Assembly: GCA_037044905.1 (NCBI GenBank) | Contig: JBAOKB010000112.1 | Location: 1 to 46,405 of the forward strand | DNA from: Hortaea werneckii | Lineage: Eukaryota > Ascomycota > Dothideomycetes > Mycosphaerellales > Teratosphaeriaceae | Direction: 5' to 3' | DNA: 46,405 nt | Shown here: positions 20,201 to 29,223 of the stretch, piece by piece | Numbering within the stretch: the first letter of the stretch is position 1 | Layout: the number at the start of each line of letters is the position of its first letter | Notes under the pieces: model-generated | What the model was told of the DNA's origin: nothing | The model's input: only the letters and a program-made list of their open reading frames with translations | Database searches by the model: none | Translations under genes and position numbers: made by a program

Positions 20201-22100
20201 ATGGCCCAGTCCACCCAGGCTCTCCTCGAGTCGCTCGACTACAAGATCGCCGAGGTCCTCTCCGACTGGGGCATCCTCACCACCTTGCTAGCCCTCGTCA
20301 TCCTCGCTTTCGTGGCCTATCCCATCCTCTATCCCGATGAGCCCGACACTCACCCACTCCTCCTAGCCAGACAAAGCTCGGCAGCTCCCGTCCGCAACAA
20401 GAATGAGAGTGCCGCCTATCGTTCTCCCGAAGTGCCATACGGCTACCCATTAAAGACGGGCTTAAATGTCAAGGACCCGGGTGCTCCGAGGTGGGCGAGT
20501 GGGAAGGATGGTGATGTTCGCGATATTTGGCGGGAGGTGCAGCGGGCAGGTAGCCCGGATGCAGACGGGAAGACTGTCTCCTCTGGCTCCATCATGACCG
20601 TACTGGGGAAGGAAGTGGTCGAGCATAACATAGCCGACATCACCAAAGAGATTAACATTTTCGGGAAACACTTGGCCGACAGCGGGGTGAAGCGAGTGGC
20701 CATCTATCTACCGAATAGCGTCGAATATCTCACTACCATTTTCGGTATGCTTGTAGAATTTCTTAGGTTATTGCCTTACACATCAAAACATATACTGATC
20801 AGATCTCCCAGCATGCGCTTTCCATGGCCTCTCCCCTATCCTGCTTCCCTACAACCTGCCTCACCCAAAAGCATTTGAATTGATCAACGCCACCTCCGCC
20901 GATGCTCTCGTCTGCGAGGCTGGCAATCTTCCCCTCGAAGACTTGGCCAAGCAATGTCCCAACCTCCGCCTTCTGACTTGGGTAGTCGAGAAGACAAGCC
21001 GACACGTAGATTGGAATGGCAGTCCTACAGGCTCCAAAAATAACCTCAAAGTCAGCGTCTGGCACGAGCTGGTCGAATCGGCCCCATCCTCAATCGCCAC
21101 CGCCCCCCTACCCGCCAACCAAGCCGGCGAACAACTCGGTAACATCATCACCGTCTGGCAACCCGCCGACCCCCAATCCAAACCCGAAATCACCACCTTC
21201 ACCCACGCCAACCTCATCTCCGCCGTCGCCGCCCTCATCACCGCCCTGCCCCACCGCCAACGCATCGTCCCCTCCGACCTCCTCCTCCCCGCCGACTCCT
21301 TCACCAACACCTACACCCTCTGCCAAACCCTCGCCGCCCTATACCTGCACGCCAGTGTCGCCATCACCTCCGTCGCGGGCCCGGCAGTCGACCTGCACCT
21401 CGCCACCCGCTCCATCGCCCCAACCATCATCCTCGCCAGCCCGGAAACCCTGATCAAACTCCACGCCGAAACCCCCCTCGTCTCCCCCCTCGCCCACCTC
21501 GCCGTCTTCGCCCACACCCAAACAATGGAAGCCGGCCGTCTGCCCTCCCCCACCAACCTCCTCTCCCGCTTCCTACCCCCTGTCCTCCCTTCCTCTGCCT
21601 CGGTTCCGGAGTTGAACAAACCAGGCCATCTCCGTCTCATCTTGACCGCGACCAACCTCTCCACCACGAGTAGCGGACTCCCTTCTTCCGACGGGCCCCG
21701 TCTAACGTCCCCCATCCTCTCCGACCTCCGCATCCTCCTCCGCGGCACTAGGATCGTGCACGCCGCTTGCGTCCCCGCCGTCGCGGGCGCCATCGCACAG
21801 AGTAACGTCTTCGACTACCGCCGGGATCTTTCGACAGAAGGGCTCGCGCATTTCGGGGTTCCGCTGGCGCATGTGGAGGTGGTGTTTGCGGATGGGAAAG
21901 ATGATGAGGCCGTTTCCGGGCAGGAGGGGCAAGGGGGTGTGAGGGGCGAGATGGTGGTTAGGGGGCCGGGGGTTGCGGGTCAGAGGGGGAGGAATGGAGG
22001 TGGAGGGGGGAAGCCGGAGGGAGAGGGAGAGGGGGAGGGGGAGGTGAGGGTGGGGGTGAGGGGGAAGGTGAGGGGGGATGGGTGTTTGGCTGTTGTGTGA
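20201..22100 (+). CDS. membrane-anchored AMP-binding-like protein, probably non-catalytic
   Basis: Exons 20201-20744 and 20812-22100 join across a 67-bp intron to 610 residues. One membrane segment at about 24-42 (LTTLLALVILAFVAYPI) near the N-terminus suggests anchoring in the ER or another endomembrane. The rest resembles the large domain of acyl-CoA synthetase-like enzymes (KRVAIYLPNSVEYLTTIF, CAFHGLSPILLPYN, ADALVCEAGNLPL). The usual ATP-binding loop (SGTTGxPK) is absent: the corresponding place reads WQPADPQSKPEITTFTHANL, at about 295-315. No TGD motif and no C-terminal catalytic Lys domain were found. Similar proteins with the conserved DTHPLLLARQSSAAPVRNKN segment occur widely in filamentous ascomycetes, from memory. 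The last 50 residues are Gly/Glu-rich and encoded by a G-rich tract. Function unknown. Confidence 0.82.
21957..22082 (+). repeat. G-rich tract with quadruplex-forming potential
   Basis: More than ten runs of three or more G with short spacers (for example GGGGGCCGGGGGTTGCGGG from 21961), at the 3' end of the AMP-binding-like coding region. The encoded tail is GGGGG and GEGEGEGE low complexity. Confidence 0.8.
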
Positions 22101-22310
22101 GTTTGTTGGGTTTCTTTGGATTGAAGGGGAGGGGAAAAACGAAGAGGAAAAGTTTTTTTTTTTTTATGGGTGTGGAAGGGGCTTCGGAGTGAAAAAGCAG
22201 ACCAGAGGAAGGGGAAAATGAAACGAAGCCCTTGTGATCTTCCCTATATGCTTGAACGGAACCCCTTTTCCTCTCCCTTCGTCAGGGGAAGTTTTTCTTT
22301 CCTCTTTTTC

Positions 22311-22330
22311 CTTTCCTTTCCTTTCCTTTC
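22311..22330. repeat. CTTTC pentanucleotide microsatellite
   Basis: Four perfect copies of CTTTC in a longer polypyrimidine stretch (about 22262-22336). Confidence 0.9.
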
Positions 22331-22501
22331 CCCCCAAGCCCCCCAAAAAGAGAAATACACGAAAAAGGGAAGAAAAAAATTGAAGAAAAATGAGAAAAGA
22401 AAAAAAAAAGGAATCTCATCAAACCAGAGGGGGAAGAAAAAATTGAATAAGGAAGCACGTGCATGCAATCCCCTTTTTTCCCCCACAGAGATGCCTGCAC
22501 C

Positions 22502-22537
22502 TTCCCACTCTTCCCACTCTTCCCACTCTTCCCACTC
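22502..22537. repeat. 9-bp minisatellite TTCCCACTC, four copies
   Basis: Four perfect tandem copies of TTCCCACTC, followed to about 22590 by decayed units (TTCCCTACC, CCTTCCCACC). The whole strand is pyrimidine-rich. Confidence 0.9.
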
Positions 22538-23030
22538 TTCCCTACCCCTTCCCACCCCTCCCTACCCTTCCCTACCCCTTTCCCCACTTACCGCACCTCG
22601 CCCCTTTTTCCTTCTCAAATCCTCTTCTCAGTAGGGCAAGATATCGAAGGGAATAACGAAAAGCGGCAGAATTTCACTAATTAAGTCCGCTTTTTTTTTG
22701 GTTTTTTGGTTGGTTTTTTTTTTCTTTTTTCCCTCTCTTCTTCTCTCGTGCCACAACCCCCGCTCTCTCCTGGTTTTCCCCCCTCTCTCCCGCTCCCTTG
22801 CTTTGGGTACCCTTTTTTTTTTTTGTTTGTTTGGTTTTATTTTATTTTTATTTTTTTTGGCTTGCGTTCATTGTTTGGAGGCTTCTTTTTCTTCGGCGCG
22901 GATTGATGGGTTTGGGGATTTGGGGGGCTGAGGGTGGGAGGCTAAGGGGAAGGTGAAGGGGGAGGGGTGTGAGGTGAGGAGAGGGGAAGGGGCAGGGAAA
23001 GGAGCAGGGAAATGGGGAGGCAAAGCGGGC

Positions 23031-23062
23031 AGTGAGGTGAGGTAAGTGAGTGAGGTGAGTGA
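23031..23062. repeat. GTGAG-type short tandem array
   Basis: Repeated GTGAG/GTGA units with small changes (AGTGAGGTGAGGTAAGTGAG and on) at the end of a G-rich tract from 22915. Confidence 0.75.
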
Positions 23063-23360
23063 ATCCCCTAAGTCAAATGAGCGGAGAGCAGTAAGTGAAG
23101 TGAATAAGCCATCTAAACCCTGCGTGAAGGGGGGATCTGGAAGCACTTTCAAAGAAAAGGGAATTCGACCGTATTCACTATCCACTAAATTCCCTCCTCT
23201 TTTTCCCCCCTTCTCCCACCTTTCCTCCTCCTCTTCTTCTTCCCTTTCCCTGACTCTTCCTGCTTTCTGCTTCCTGCCCCAACCATCTAATCTCCATATA
23301 ACACCAAACGGAAAGCAAACCCCAACAAACATCAGAACCCCGATCTTCCCCCCAACACCC

Positions 23361-24095
23361 ATGTCCCGCACGCACCCACCCAACCCGCAGCAGGCGGAGG
23401 AAGACAAGAAGCCGAAACCCCCTGGTCCAACACCTTCTCCTCCCTTTACCCTCTCTCCCGACCCACAGCAGGAGAACAACACACCCCGGGAAGACGAAGA
23501 GACGGAGAAAGAGGCGAAGAGAAAGGAAGAATTGTCTCGCTTCCTACAATATCGCGCCCGACTCGAGTTCGTCGAGCTGATGGCCCGACGCCAGCAAGTC
23601 GAGGAAGAGGTTGAGGAGGAGGAGGAGGTGGAGCGGGAGGGGAGGGGGCGGAATGTGGGCAGGGTTTCTGAGCTCTCGGGTGTAGGGGGTTTGAGTGCTG
23701 GTGGGGGAGGGGGAGGGGGAAGGAGAAGGCTTGCGGGGGCATTATTCCGTGGTGCTGGGGTGGGGAAGGATAGGGTGGACAGGCGTGAGGCGGGTTTCCC
23801 TGATCGCGCGATATTACCGCCGCTGCAGCTGGAGACGACGCCGGGATTTTGCGAAGGAGGGAGGGGGAGTCGTGTGGAGGAGGAAGTGGAGGGGTTGAGG
23901 GAGAGGATTGGGAGGTTGACGGAGGAGGTTAGGGAGATGAGGACGGCGCTTGAAGAGGGACGCGAGCAAGAACAGGGGACTCCATCAAGGATCTTGCGTT
24001 CTTCCTCTGCTGGGGAAGGCGGGACAAGATTGGGCGTCTATGCTCCCAGCTCGCCGATCTTGTCCTCGCTCTTCCCATCGCAGGGGAAAAGGTAG
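23361..24095 (+). CDS. hypothetical protein with coiled coil
   Basis: Open frame of 244 residues from ATG 23361 (the frame is open further up but without an in-frame ATG). I do not recognise it. Residues 1-45 are Pro-rich and probably disordered; about 46-90 are charged and helical (KRKEELSRFLQYRARLEFVE), followed by a Glu-rich run and a Gly-rich linker; about 175-205 form a good heptad-like coiled coil (VEGLRERIGRLTEEVREM). The helical segments have sensible protein composition, unlike the low-complexity frames around them, so a real gene is likely. The surrounding DNA is extremely purine-rich, which lowers certainty. It may have unseen introns. Confidence 0.5.
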   Translation: MSRTHPPNPQQAEEDKKPKPPGPTPSPPFTLSPDPQQENNTPREDEETEKEAKRKEELSRFLQYRARLEFVELMARRQQVEEEVEEEEEVEREGRGRNVGRVSELSGVGGLSAGGGGGGGRRRLAGALFRGAGVGKDRVDRREAGFPDRAILPPLQLETTPGFCEGGRGSRVEEEVEGLRERIGRLTEEVREMRTALEEGREQEQGTPSRILRSSSAGEGGTRLGVYAPSSPILSSLFPSQGKR

Positions 24096-24431
24096 CTTGG
24101 CCATCACGCCGGAAACTTTGGGATCTGGAGGGGGACGAGATCAGTATGAGGAGTGCCATCTCGGGGGCATTAAGGAAGACCAAGGGAAGATTCCTGGAAT
24201 ACCGTGCCATCTAGTGGCGCAAGACTTGATACCGAAAAAAGAAAAAAAGAAAAAAGGCGAAAGGAATTCTTGGCTGGTTGACAGAAAGGGCAACACGGAG
24301 TTTCAATAGGTAGATAGTAGTGAAGGCGATTCAAGCATGTTTTGTAAATTGCGGTTTCAGTGCCTGTGAAACGACCATAGCCCCGATAGTACTCATTTAA
24401 CATGTACCCAGGAGTTTGAGAGTCTTTTCCA
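24096..24431. other. intergenic, nothing seen
   Basis: About 340 bp between two hypothetical plus-strand genes. An A-rich stretch at about 24234-24258 is the only notable feature. Confidence 0.5.
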
Positions 24432-25100
24432 ATGTCCATGCCCGATGTTCACATACCTGAAGCAGTACTGATGTATGCCAGATCTTCATCAGCAGAAGAA
24501 ACTTTCAAGACTGCAACCATCTTAGCAGAGGAAACAGATGAAACTGCAACTCTATCGCCAGAAGAAACGGTCAAGACCCAGCAACGTGGACTCGAAGCCT
24601 TGAGAGCCGCACTTTTTGACAACAAGGTAGTTCCATTCCTTATCCCATTCCCCTCTCGTGAAGAAGAAGTCCACGGTCATCACTCTGATAAAGGCAAGAG
24701 AAAGGAGACGAAAAGGAGAGTGGACGAGGGACAAAAGAGAAGACAACGCAGCTGCGTCCTTCCCAGAGCTAACTATAACGGGAAGCACCACACCAACATC
24801 CGCCACCCTCCCCCCAACAGAAGACTCCATTCCAACAACTCCACCTTATTGCCCTCAACAACAGGGAGAAGACTCCCAAAGAAGACAAGACTAGCCTTCC
24901 TCCTTCCGCCCGGAGCCCCTGCCTTCTCGCAACCATCTACATGGAAAACTCGTCCCTTCATCCCCTCTATCCCCTCGTCCCTGTTCCGAGGATCCGTGCA
25001 AGAGTGGATAGCGAAAAAGTTAAGGAAATTTGCGGATAAGTTGCTCTTGAAAGTCGCTGTGAGAGTTGTTTGGAAGTGGGTACAGGAGTTGGTTCCATAA
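24432..25100 (+). CDS. hypothetical basic protein, weakly supported
   Basis: Open frame of 222 residues from ATG 24432. No family recognised. The N-terminus carries three imperfect copies of an AEET-x-x-TATI-like unit (about 21-50), then a basic, low-complexity middle, and a C-terminal amphipathic or hydrophobic helix rich in Lys and Trp (KKLRKFADKLLLKVAVRVVW, about 192-211). The long uninterrupted frame and the ordered last 40 residues argue for a gene; the odd middle part suggests that introns may be hidden or that the frame is fortuitous. Confidence 0.3.
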   Translation: MSMPDVHIPEAVLMYARSSSAEETFKTATILAEETDETATLSPEETVKTQQRGLEALRAALFDNKVVPFLIPFPSREEEVHGHHSDKGKRKETKRRVDEGQKRRQRSCVLPRANYNGKHHTNIRHPPPNRRLHSNNSTLLPSTTGRRLPKKTRLAFLLPPGAPAFSQPSTWKTRPFIPSIPSSLFRGSVQEWIAKKLRKFADKLLLKVAVRVVWKWVQELVP

Positions 25101-25856
25101 GTATAATATACGACCAAGGGAGGAAAAGAGAAGAAAGAGAGGCGGAGGGTAAAGAGCGAGAAGTCGGGGTCATTCGGTTTCGATCAATTCCAAAAGGCTC
25201 ATGGGGAATGAAGGGTAGGCTTTAAGTTTCGTGGCGTAGAAAGGAATGGCTGGGGTTAGAGGAATAGGGGGAGAGGCCGTACAGGCGTGGATCGTGGTCG
25301 TGGTTATTAAGGTATGTAGTCGTATACCCTCATTTCAAAACATTTGATATCAAAGATTGGGAACGAGGTGGGGGATCTCAGTGAATTTTCACTGTCAAAG
25401 ATCGGTCGTGAAACGTACTCAGTGAACAAATCGGTGGGTAATGACGAAGTCGGGAAGAAAAGCGGAAACATCTTCACTAGCAGTGGGTATCCATTGAGTC
25501 ACACAAAACATCAAGATAGGCTGATGCAGGAAATGCTATTATTCAGGAGTCTAAAAAATGCAGTCTATTATGCCTTATCCCATGACCGTCCTTCCTTGGA
25601 CCAGAGCGAATGTAGTAACCCAATGCCTTGCGGCTTTATCCTCTTTTTTTGCGCCATTGTCCCGCCCAAGATCCCATGATGATATGCGCAGAAATCCGTC
25701 GGGTATTACCCCATCCAAGCAAAACCTCCCAAAAATGTCCGCTGATTCCCTTTTGCGCCGAAAGAGAGTATCAGGAAAGGAAATACGAAAAAAGCTATTG
25801 CAAAAAGGGAAAGAATGAGGTGAAGTCTCCGTTTTCGTCCTCCGAAACGAAAACGT
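25101..25856. other. intergenic, no supported gene
   Basis: About 750 bp between convergent genes. A plus-strand open frame of 111 codons (25344-25679) has no recognisable features. Nothing else was seen. Confidence 0.5.
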
Positions 25857-27785
25857 TCAAGAGTCGAAGATCGCCCCAAAAGCCGGCACACCTCTAGCCT
25901 CCAGCCCAAAGACGACCTGCTTGGTAACCTTCGGATTGCTGATAATCACCACGGCCTCAGCCTTCGCCTCCTGCACCATGCCCCACGATAGAGCGATCAA
26001 GTCCGGGTGCCCCGTCTTCTTCGTATCGATGACCATGGCGTTCGGATCAGCCGCGAAGACACGGCCGACGACATCGCTACCGTAGGTGAGCTCGGGAGAT
26101 CGCGCGGACCAGAGGACACGGTGCGAGTGGGTGGCCGAAGCGGGGTTGCAGTTGAGGAAAGACAGACAGGGACCGATGCCTGAGCCCGTGGCGACGATGA
26201 GGACTGGGTTGAAGAGCGAGGCCACGCGCATTACGCCTGTGGTTGGGAAGCCGCGTTGCCAGATGTGGGTAGGTGGTGAGGTGATGAGGCGGCTGGTCCA
26301 GTCGCCTGCGTTGCTGACTAGGACCGAGTAAGAGGAGGTTTTACCCCCGGGGGAGGCGCGGGTGGGGACTTGAGAGTCGGGGGTAGTGTAGGGCGGCGGG
26401 ATGGTGGCGAACTTGTGGTTCTCGAGGAGAGGGCGGTGGGAGAAGCCGATGGCCATGCATTGCTTGACGGGCCGGTTGTGGAAGGTCAGTTCGGTGGCGT
26501 GGGTGGAGAGTCGGTTGGCATCGACGGGCACACGACGGAGCCAGAGCCATGGATAGATGAGGAAGAGGGTGATGACGACGAGGAGCCAGAAAGCCGGCGT
26601 CTTGGCTAGTACTAAGCCGACAGGTTGCGAGGCTTGACTGGCAGAGGCCACCGTGGAGATGAGGATTTGGGCCCAGACGAGTCCAATAGCGGTCCAGCCG
26701 CCGAAGCGATGGGAGAGCTCCCAGATGTTGTGGAATTTTGCTCGCAAATTCGGGAGGGCCAGAATGATCAGAGCGACCAGTATGAAGGTCGTGAGCGCCG
26801 AGAGGACATGAAGGGCTATGATCTCCGCGTGCGTTCCCTGAGCATGATAAGAAAGCAAGGTGACGTAGAAAATGTACCATGCAAGCGCAGAAATTCCTGC
26901 GGCAGAATGGATGCCGCCCTGACTGTACGCCACCTTAGCGGCCTGACGTCGGAATTGAAGCGGCATCGATGTCGGCAACGCGCAAACGATTCTGAACAGC
27001 AGGTTGATGAAGTGCTCATGCCGCATCAGCACGGCAGCCGTGAGGTTGGCAGCGGTAGCAGTGGCGGCGTCGGCGTAGGTGAAAGAGCCATCGTTCCGGG
27101 TTGCGAAGATGATCATAGGTATGATCGCAGCTATATTGGCGGCCAAGGTGAGCACCATCAGCTTGCGATAGGTGATCATCCAGATGTAACGAAGCTCTCT
27201 CCAGACACCATTGGCTTCAAGGTCTGGCAGCGGGTAGGGGTTTGAGAAGACTTCGATTTGCTCTTTGGTTGCAGATCTGTCGACAAAGCCTGTGGCCTTT
27301 GTGCTTCGAGCCGGAGAGCACTCGACGATTTCCTCTTCGTACACGGTTTTGCTGTCGTAGTTATCGCTTGACCAACCGGCCTCGAGATCTTCCGGATCCT
27401 TGGCGCATGTGCTGGAATGGTGGGTTACCCCCTGCTGGAAGACCTTGCTCGGGGTCTCGATGATGTCGATAGTCAGGCCTGAGTTCTTGCTGGATAGAAT
27501 GGATGGGGCTGTTGATGGATTGCACATCGTCAATGAAGAGCGTCGTTCTTGTAGTTGTTGCGGATGATGTGCGTGTTCATCTTGCCGTTGAACCAGATGG
27601 ACCGGTGTTGGTGCAGTGGGAAGTTGCTCCACGCTTTCGGAGTTTTGGTCGATTTCATTGTCGTGTGTACCGTCCAGTGCTGGAAGAGGACGCGAAGCGT
27701 CGTCCTTGGATGGAATAGGAGCCATACTCGACCGCAAGCCACTCGGTGTACAAGTTTGTTTAGTATCGAGGATGGGCGGGCTCAT
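25857..27785 (-). CDS. tmpA: TmpA-like membrane flavoprotein (ferric-reductase-like)
   Basis: Single-exon frame of 642 residues from ATG 27785-27783. The first 190 residues are hydrophilic and probably disordered. About 195-425 hold several membrane helices (YRKLMVLTLAANIAAIIPMI; LAWYIFYVTLLSY; FILVALIILALP; FWLLVVITLFLIYPWLWL) with His residues in MRHEHF, GGIHSAAG and LHVLSAL. The C-terminal part resembles an FAD/NAD(P)-binding reductase half: LIVATGSGIGPC (GxGxxP at 534-539) and a final strand-rich lobe. The layout matches Aspergillus TmpA, a membrane flavoprotein linked to asexual development, and the reductase half of TmpL. It may move electrons across a membrane; substrate unknown. It is divergent from a 4CL-like ligase 2.8 kb away. 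The exact orthology needs a tree. Confidence 0.75.
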   Translation of the reverse strand: MSPPILDTKQTCTPSGLRSSMAPIPSKDDASRPLPALDGTHDNEIDQNSESVEQLPTAPTPVHLVQRQDEHAHHPQQLQERRSSLTMCNPSTAPSILSSKNSGLTIDIIETPSKVFQQGVTHHSSTCAKDPEDLEAGWSSDNYDSKTVYEEEIVECSPARSTKATGFVDRSATKEQIEVFSNPYPLPDLEANGVWRELRYIWMITYRKLMVLTLAANIAAIIPMIIFATRNDGSFTYADAATATAANLTAAVLMRHEHFINLLFRIVCALPTSMPLQFRRQAAKVAYSQGGIHSAAGISALAWYIFYVTLLSYHAQGTHAEIIALHVLSALTTFILVALIILALPNLRAKFHNIWELSHRFGGWTAIGLVWAQILISTVASASQASQPVGLVLAKTPAFWLLVVITLFLIYPWLWLRRVPVDANRLSTHATELTFHNRPVKQCMAIGFSHRPLLENHKFATIPPPYTTPDSQVPTRASPGGKTSSYSVLVSNAGDWTSRLITSPPTHIWQRGFPTTGVMRVASLFNPVLIVATGSGIGPCLSFLNCNPASATHSHRVLWSARSPELTYGSDVVGRVFAADPNAMVIDTKKTGHPDLIALSWGMVQEAKAEAVVIISNPKVTKQVVFGLEARGVPAFGAIFDS

Positions 27786-29049
27786 CTGCTGTGCAGTCTG
27801 CAGTTGATGAGAGGGCGATGTATCAAAAGTGTGGCGAAGAAGTCTTGCCCGAGTATCTGGCGTTAATGCGGATTGACTTCCGACTTTCAGGAATTGTTGT
27901 GAATGTTGAAATAGTGCTCGAAGGAAAGAAGCGGTTTAGCTGTGTTTGCCGGACGCAGCACCTGATGAAAATGCCCGATGACTCTGATAAAACATATGAA
28001 TAACGCTGGATGTGATAAATGAGAGGACGTGTCGAGACGATCAAAGAAAAGAAGGGACAATGAATTGTTATTTAACAAAAGATTGTCAACATCGTCGAGT
28101 AGTGACATTCTCATTCACCAGAACAGAATATACCCCCAAGTAAGGCTGTTATGGATTGGTTATGGAAAGGCAATAAACGTTGGACGGGATGCGAACGGTT
28201 CCGAGTACCCGGTTGACAGACGGGCGATGGATCTAGGTGTCGATCCGACAAGTGACCTTGGGACGATGTTTTAGCCGGAGCGCTTCGGTCATAGTACTTA
28301 CGCCATCTTTGGTCGACCGAAGTCGTGCGAGCGATCGAGCCGTGACGCCAGACTCAGGCGATCGCGTGAGTACGTGGAAGGTGCCTCGGTGGAGGGTTCG
28401 CCAAGCCCAGCCGTTTGTTGGACCTAGCGCGGTTCGTCCGCCATCATTTCTCGGGGCTGAATACAGTAAAAACGTTTTTTCCCATGTGAGTATGGACACA
28501 GAGCCTCAGAGCCCGGCGTGCAGGTTGACGATCGCATCGTGGCGTTTGGGCGCTAAAGTTATGGGGAACCCGGGTACCTGGTCCTGCCCACTAGTTTGTA
28601 CGCACCCCAAATCGAGTAGGCTTTACACACGCTAGGACAGGCCGTACGGTACTAAAGGTTGGCGATATAGAGAGCCAGAAACCTTGCCGGTCATTGTGGA
28701 AAACGCAGCGAGCGCAAATGGTCGTGATTGACCGATCCCACCCTGCACCCTGTCGACCGCTCGCACGGCACGGTGGCTTCTACTTCGGGGGTGAGGATTT
28801 GGACCTGGGGACGTTGGCCGGCGCAATAGTCGACGCCCTGTTAAGCAATAAGGCTGTCATCGCTGCTTCTGTCACTTTTCCATTTTCCATGGGTACGTAA
28901 GCGGGAAGAGATCCGCACGTATCTTTTGATGAGCTGCTGCCGAAAGAGGTGATGTTGATGTTAGAAAGAGACAAGTCTCTTAAGCTAAGGGCTTTCCCCT
29001 AGTCGCCCCGATGAAGCCCGACTGGCCCTGGCGCCTCGCACCTCACTCG

Positions 29050-29088
29050 TGCAACCGCACGTCTTCTCCGTGAACGCATGCGGTTGCA
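29050..29088. repeat. inverted repeat, 10-bp stem
   Basis: TGCAACCGCA at 29050-29059 and its exact complement TGCGGTTGCA at 29079-29088, loop of 19 bases. Confidence 0.85.
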
Positions 29089-29204
29089 TGGCCGACCAAG
29101 CTGCCCTGCTATCTCGATCTATAGCACCTTTCCCAGGGCCCTGGCGACATGCGCTTGCCATAGAGAGTCACGACGAGCGATAGACATGCACGTCGCACTA
29201 ACCG

Positions 29205-29223
29205 GCCTGTCTCCGAGACAGGC
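29205..29223. repeat. inverted repeat, 8-bp stem with 3-base loop
   Basis: GCCTGTCT, loop CCG, AGACAGGC: a perfect compact hairpin. Confidence 0.85.

Larger units (their letters stand above)
22101..23360. other. low-complexity intergenic region of alternating purine and pyrimidine tracts
   Basis: 1.26 kb without a convincing gene. It holds poly-T runs (about 22154-22166, 22690-22730, 22811-22860), A-rich and CT-rich stretches, a CTTTC pentamer array, a 9-bp minisatellite, and a GTGAG-rich array, listed separately. Open frames here are low-complexity Phe/Pro/Ser or Lys/Glu translations and not credible genes. It also serves as terminator of the upstream gene and promoter of the next. Confidence 0.6.

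Noticed and set aside
22502..22590. CRISPR-like array
   Set aside because: Units are 9 bp without spacers, in a fungal genome; it is a simple minisatellite.
23046..23360. N-terminal extension of the coiled-coil hypothetical protein
   Set aside because: It lacks an in-frame ATG and translates a repetitive GTGAG/CT-rich stretch.
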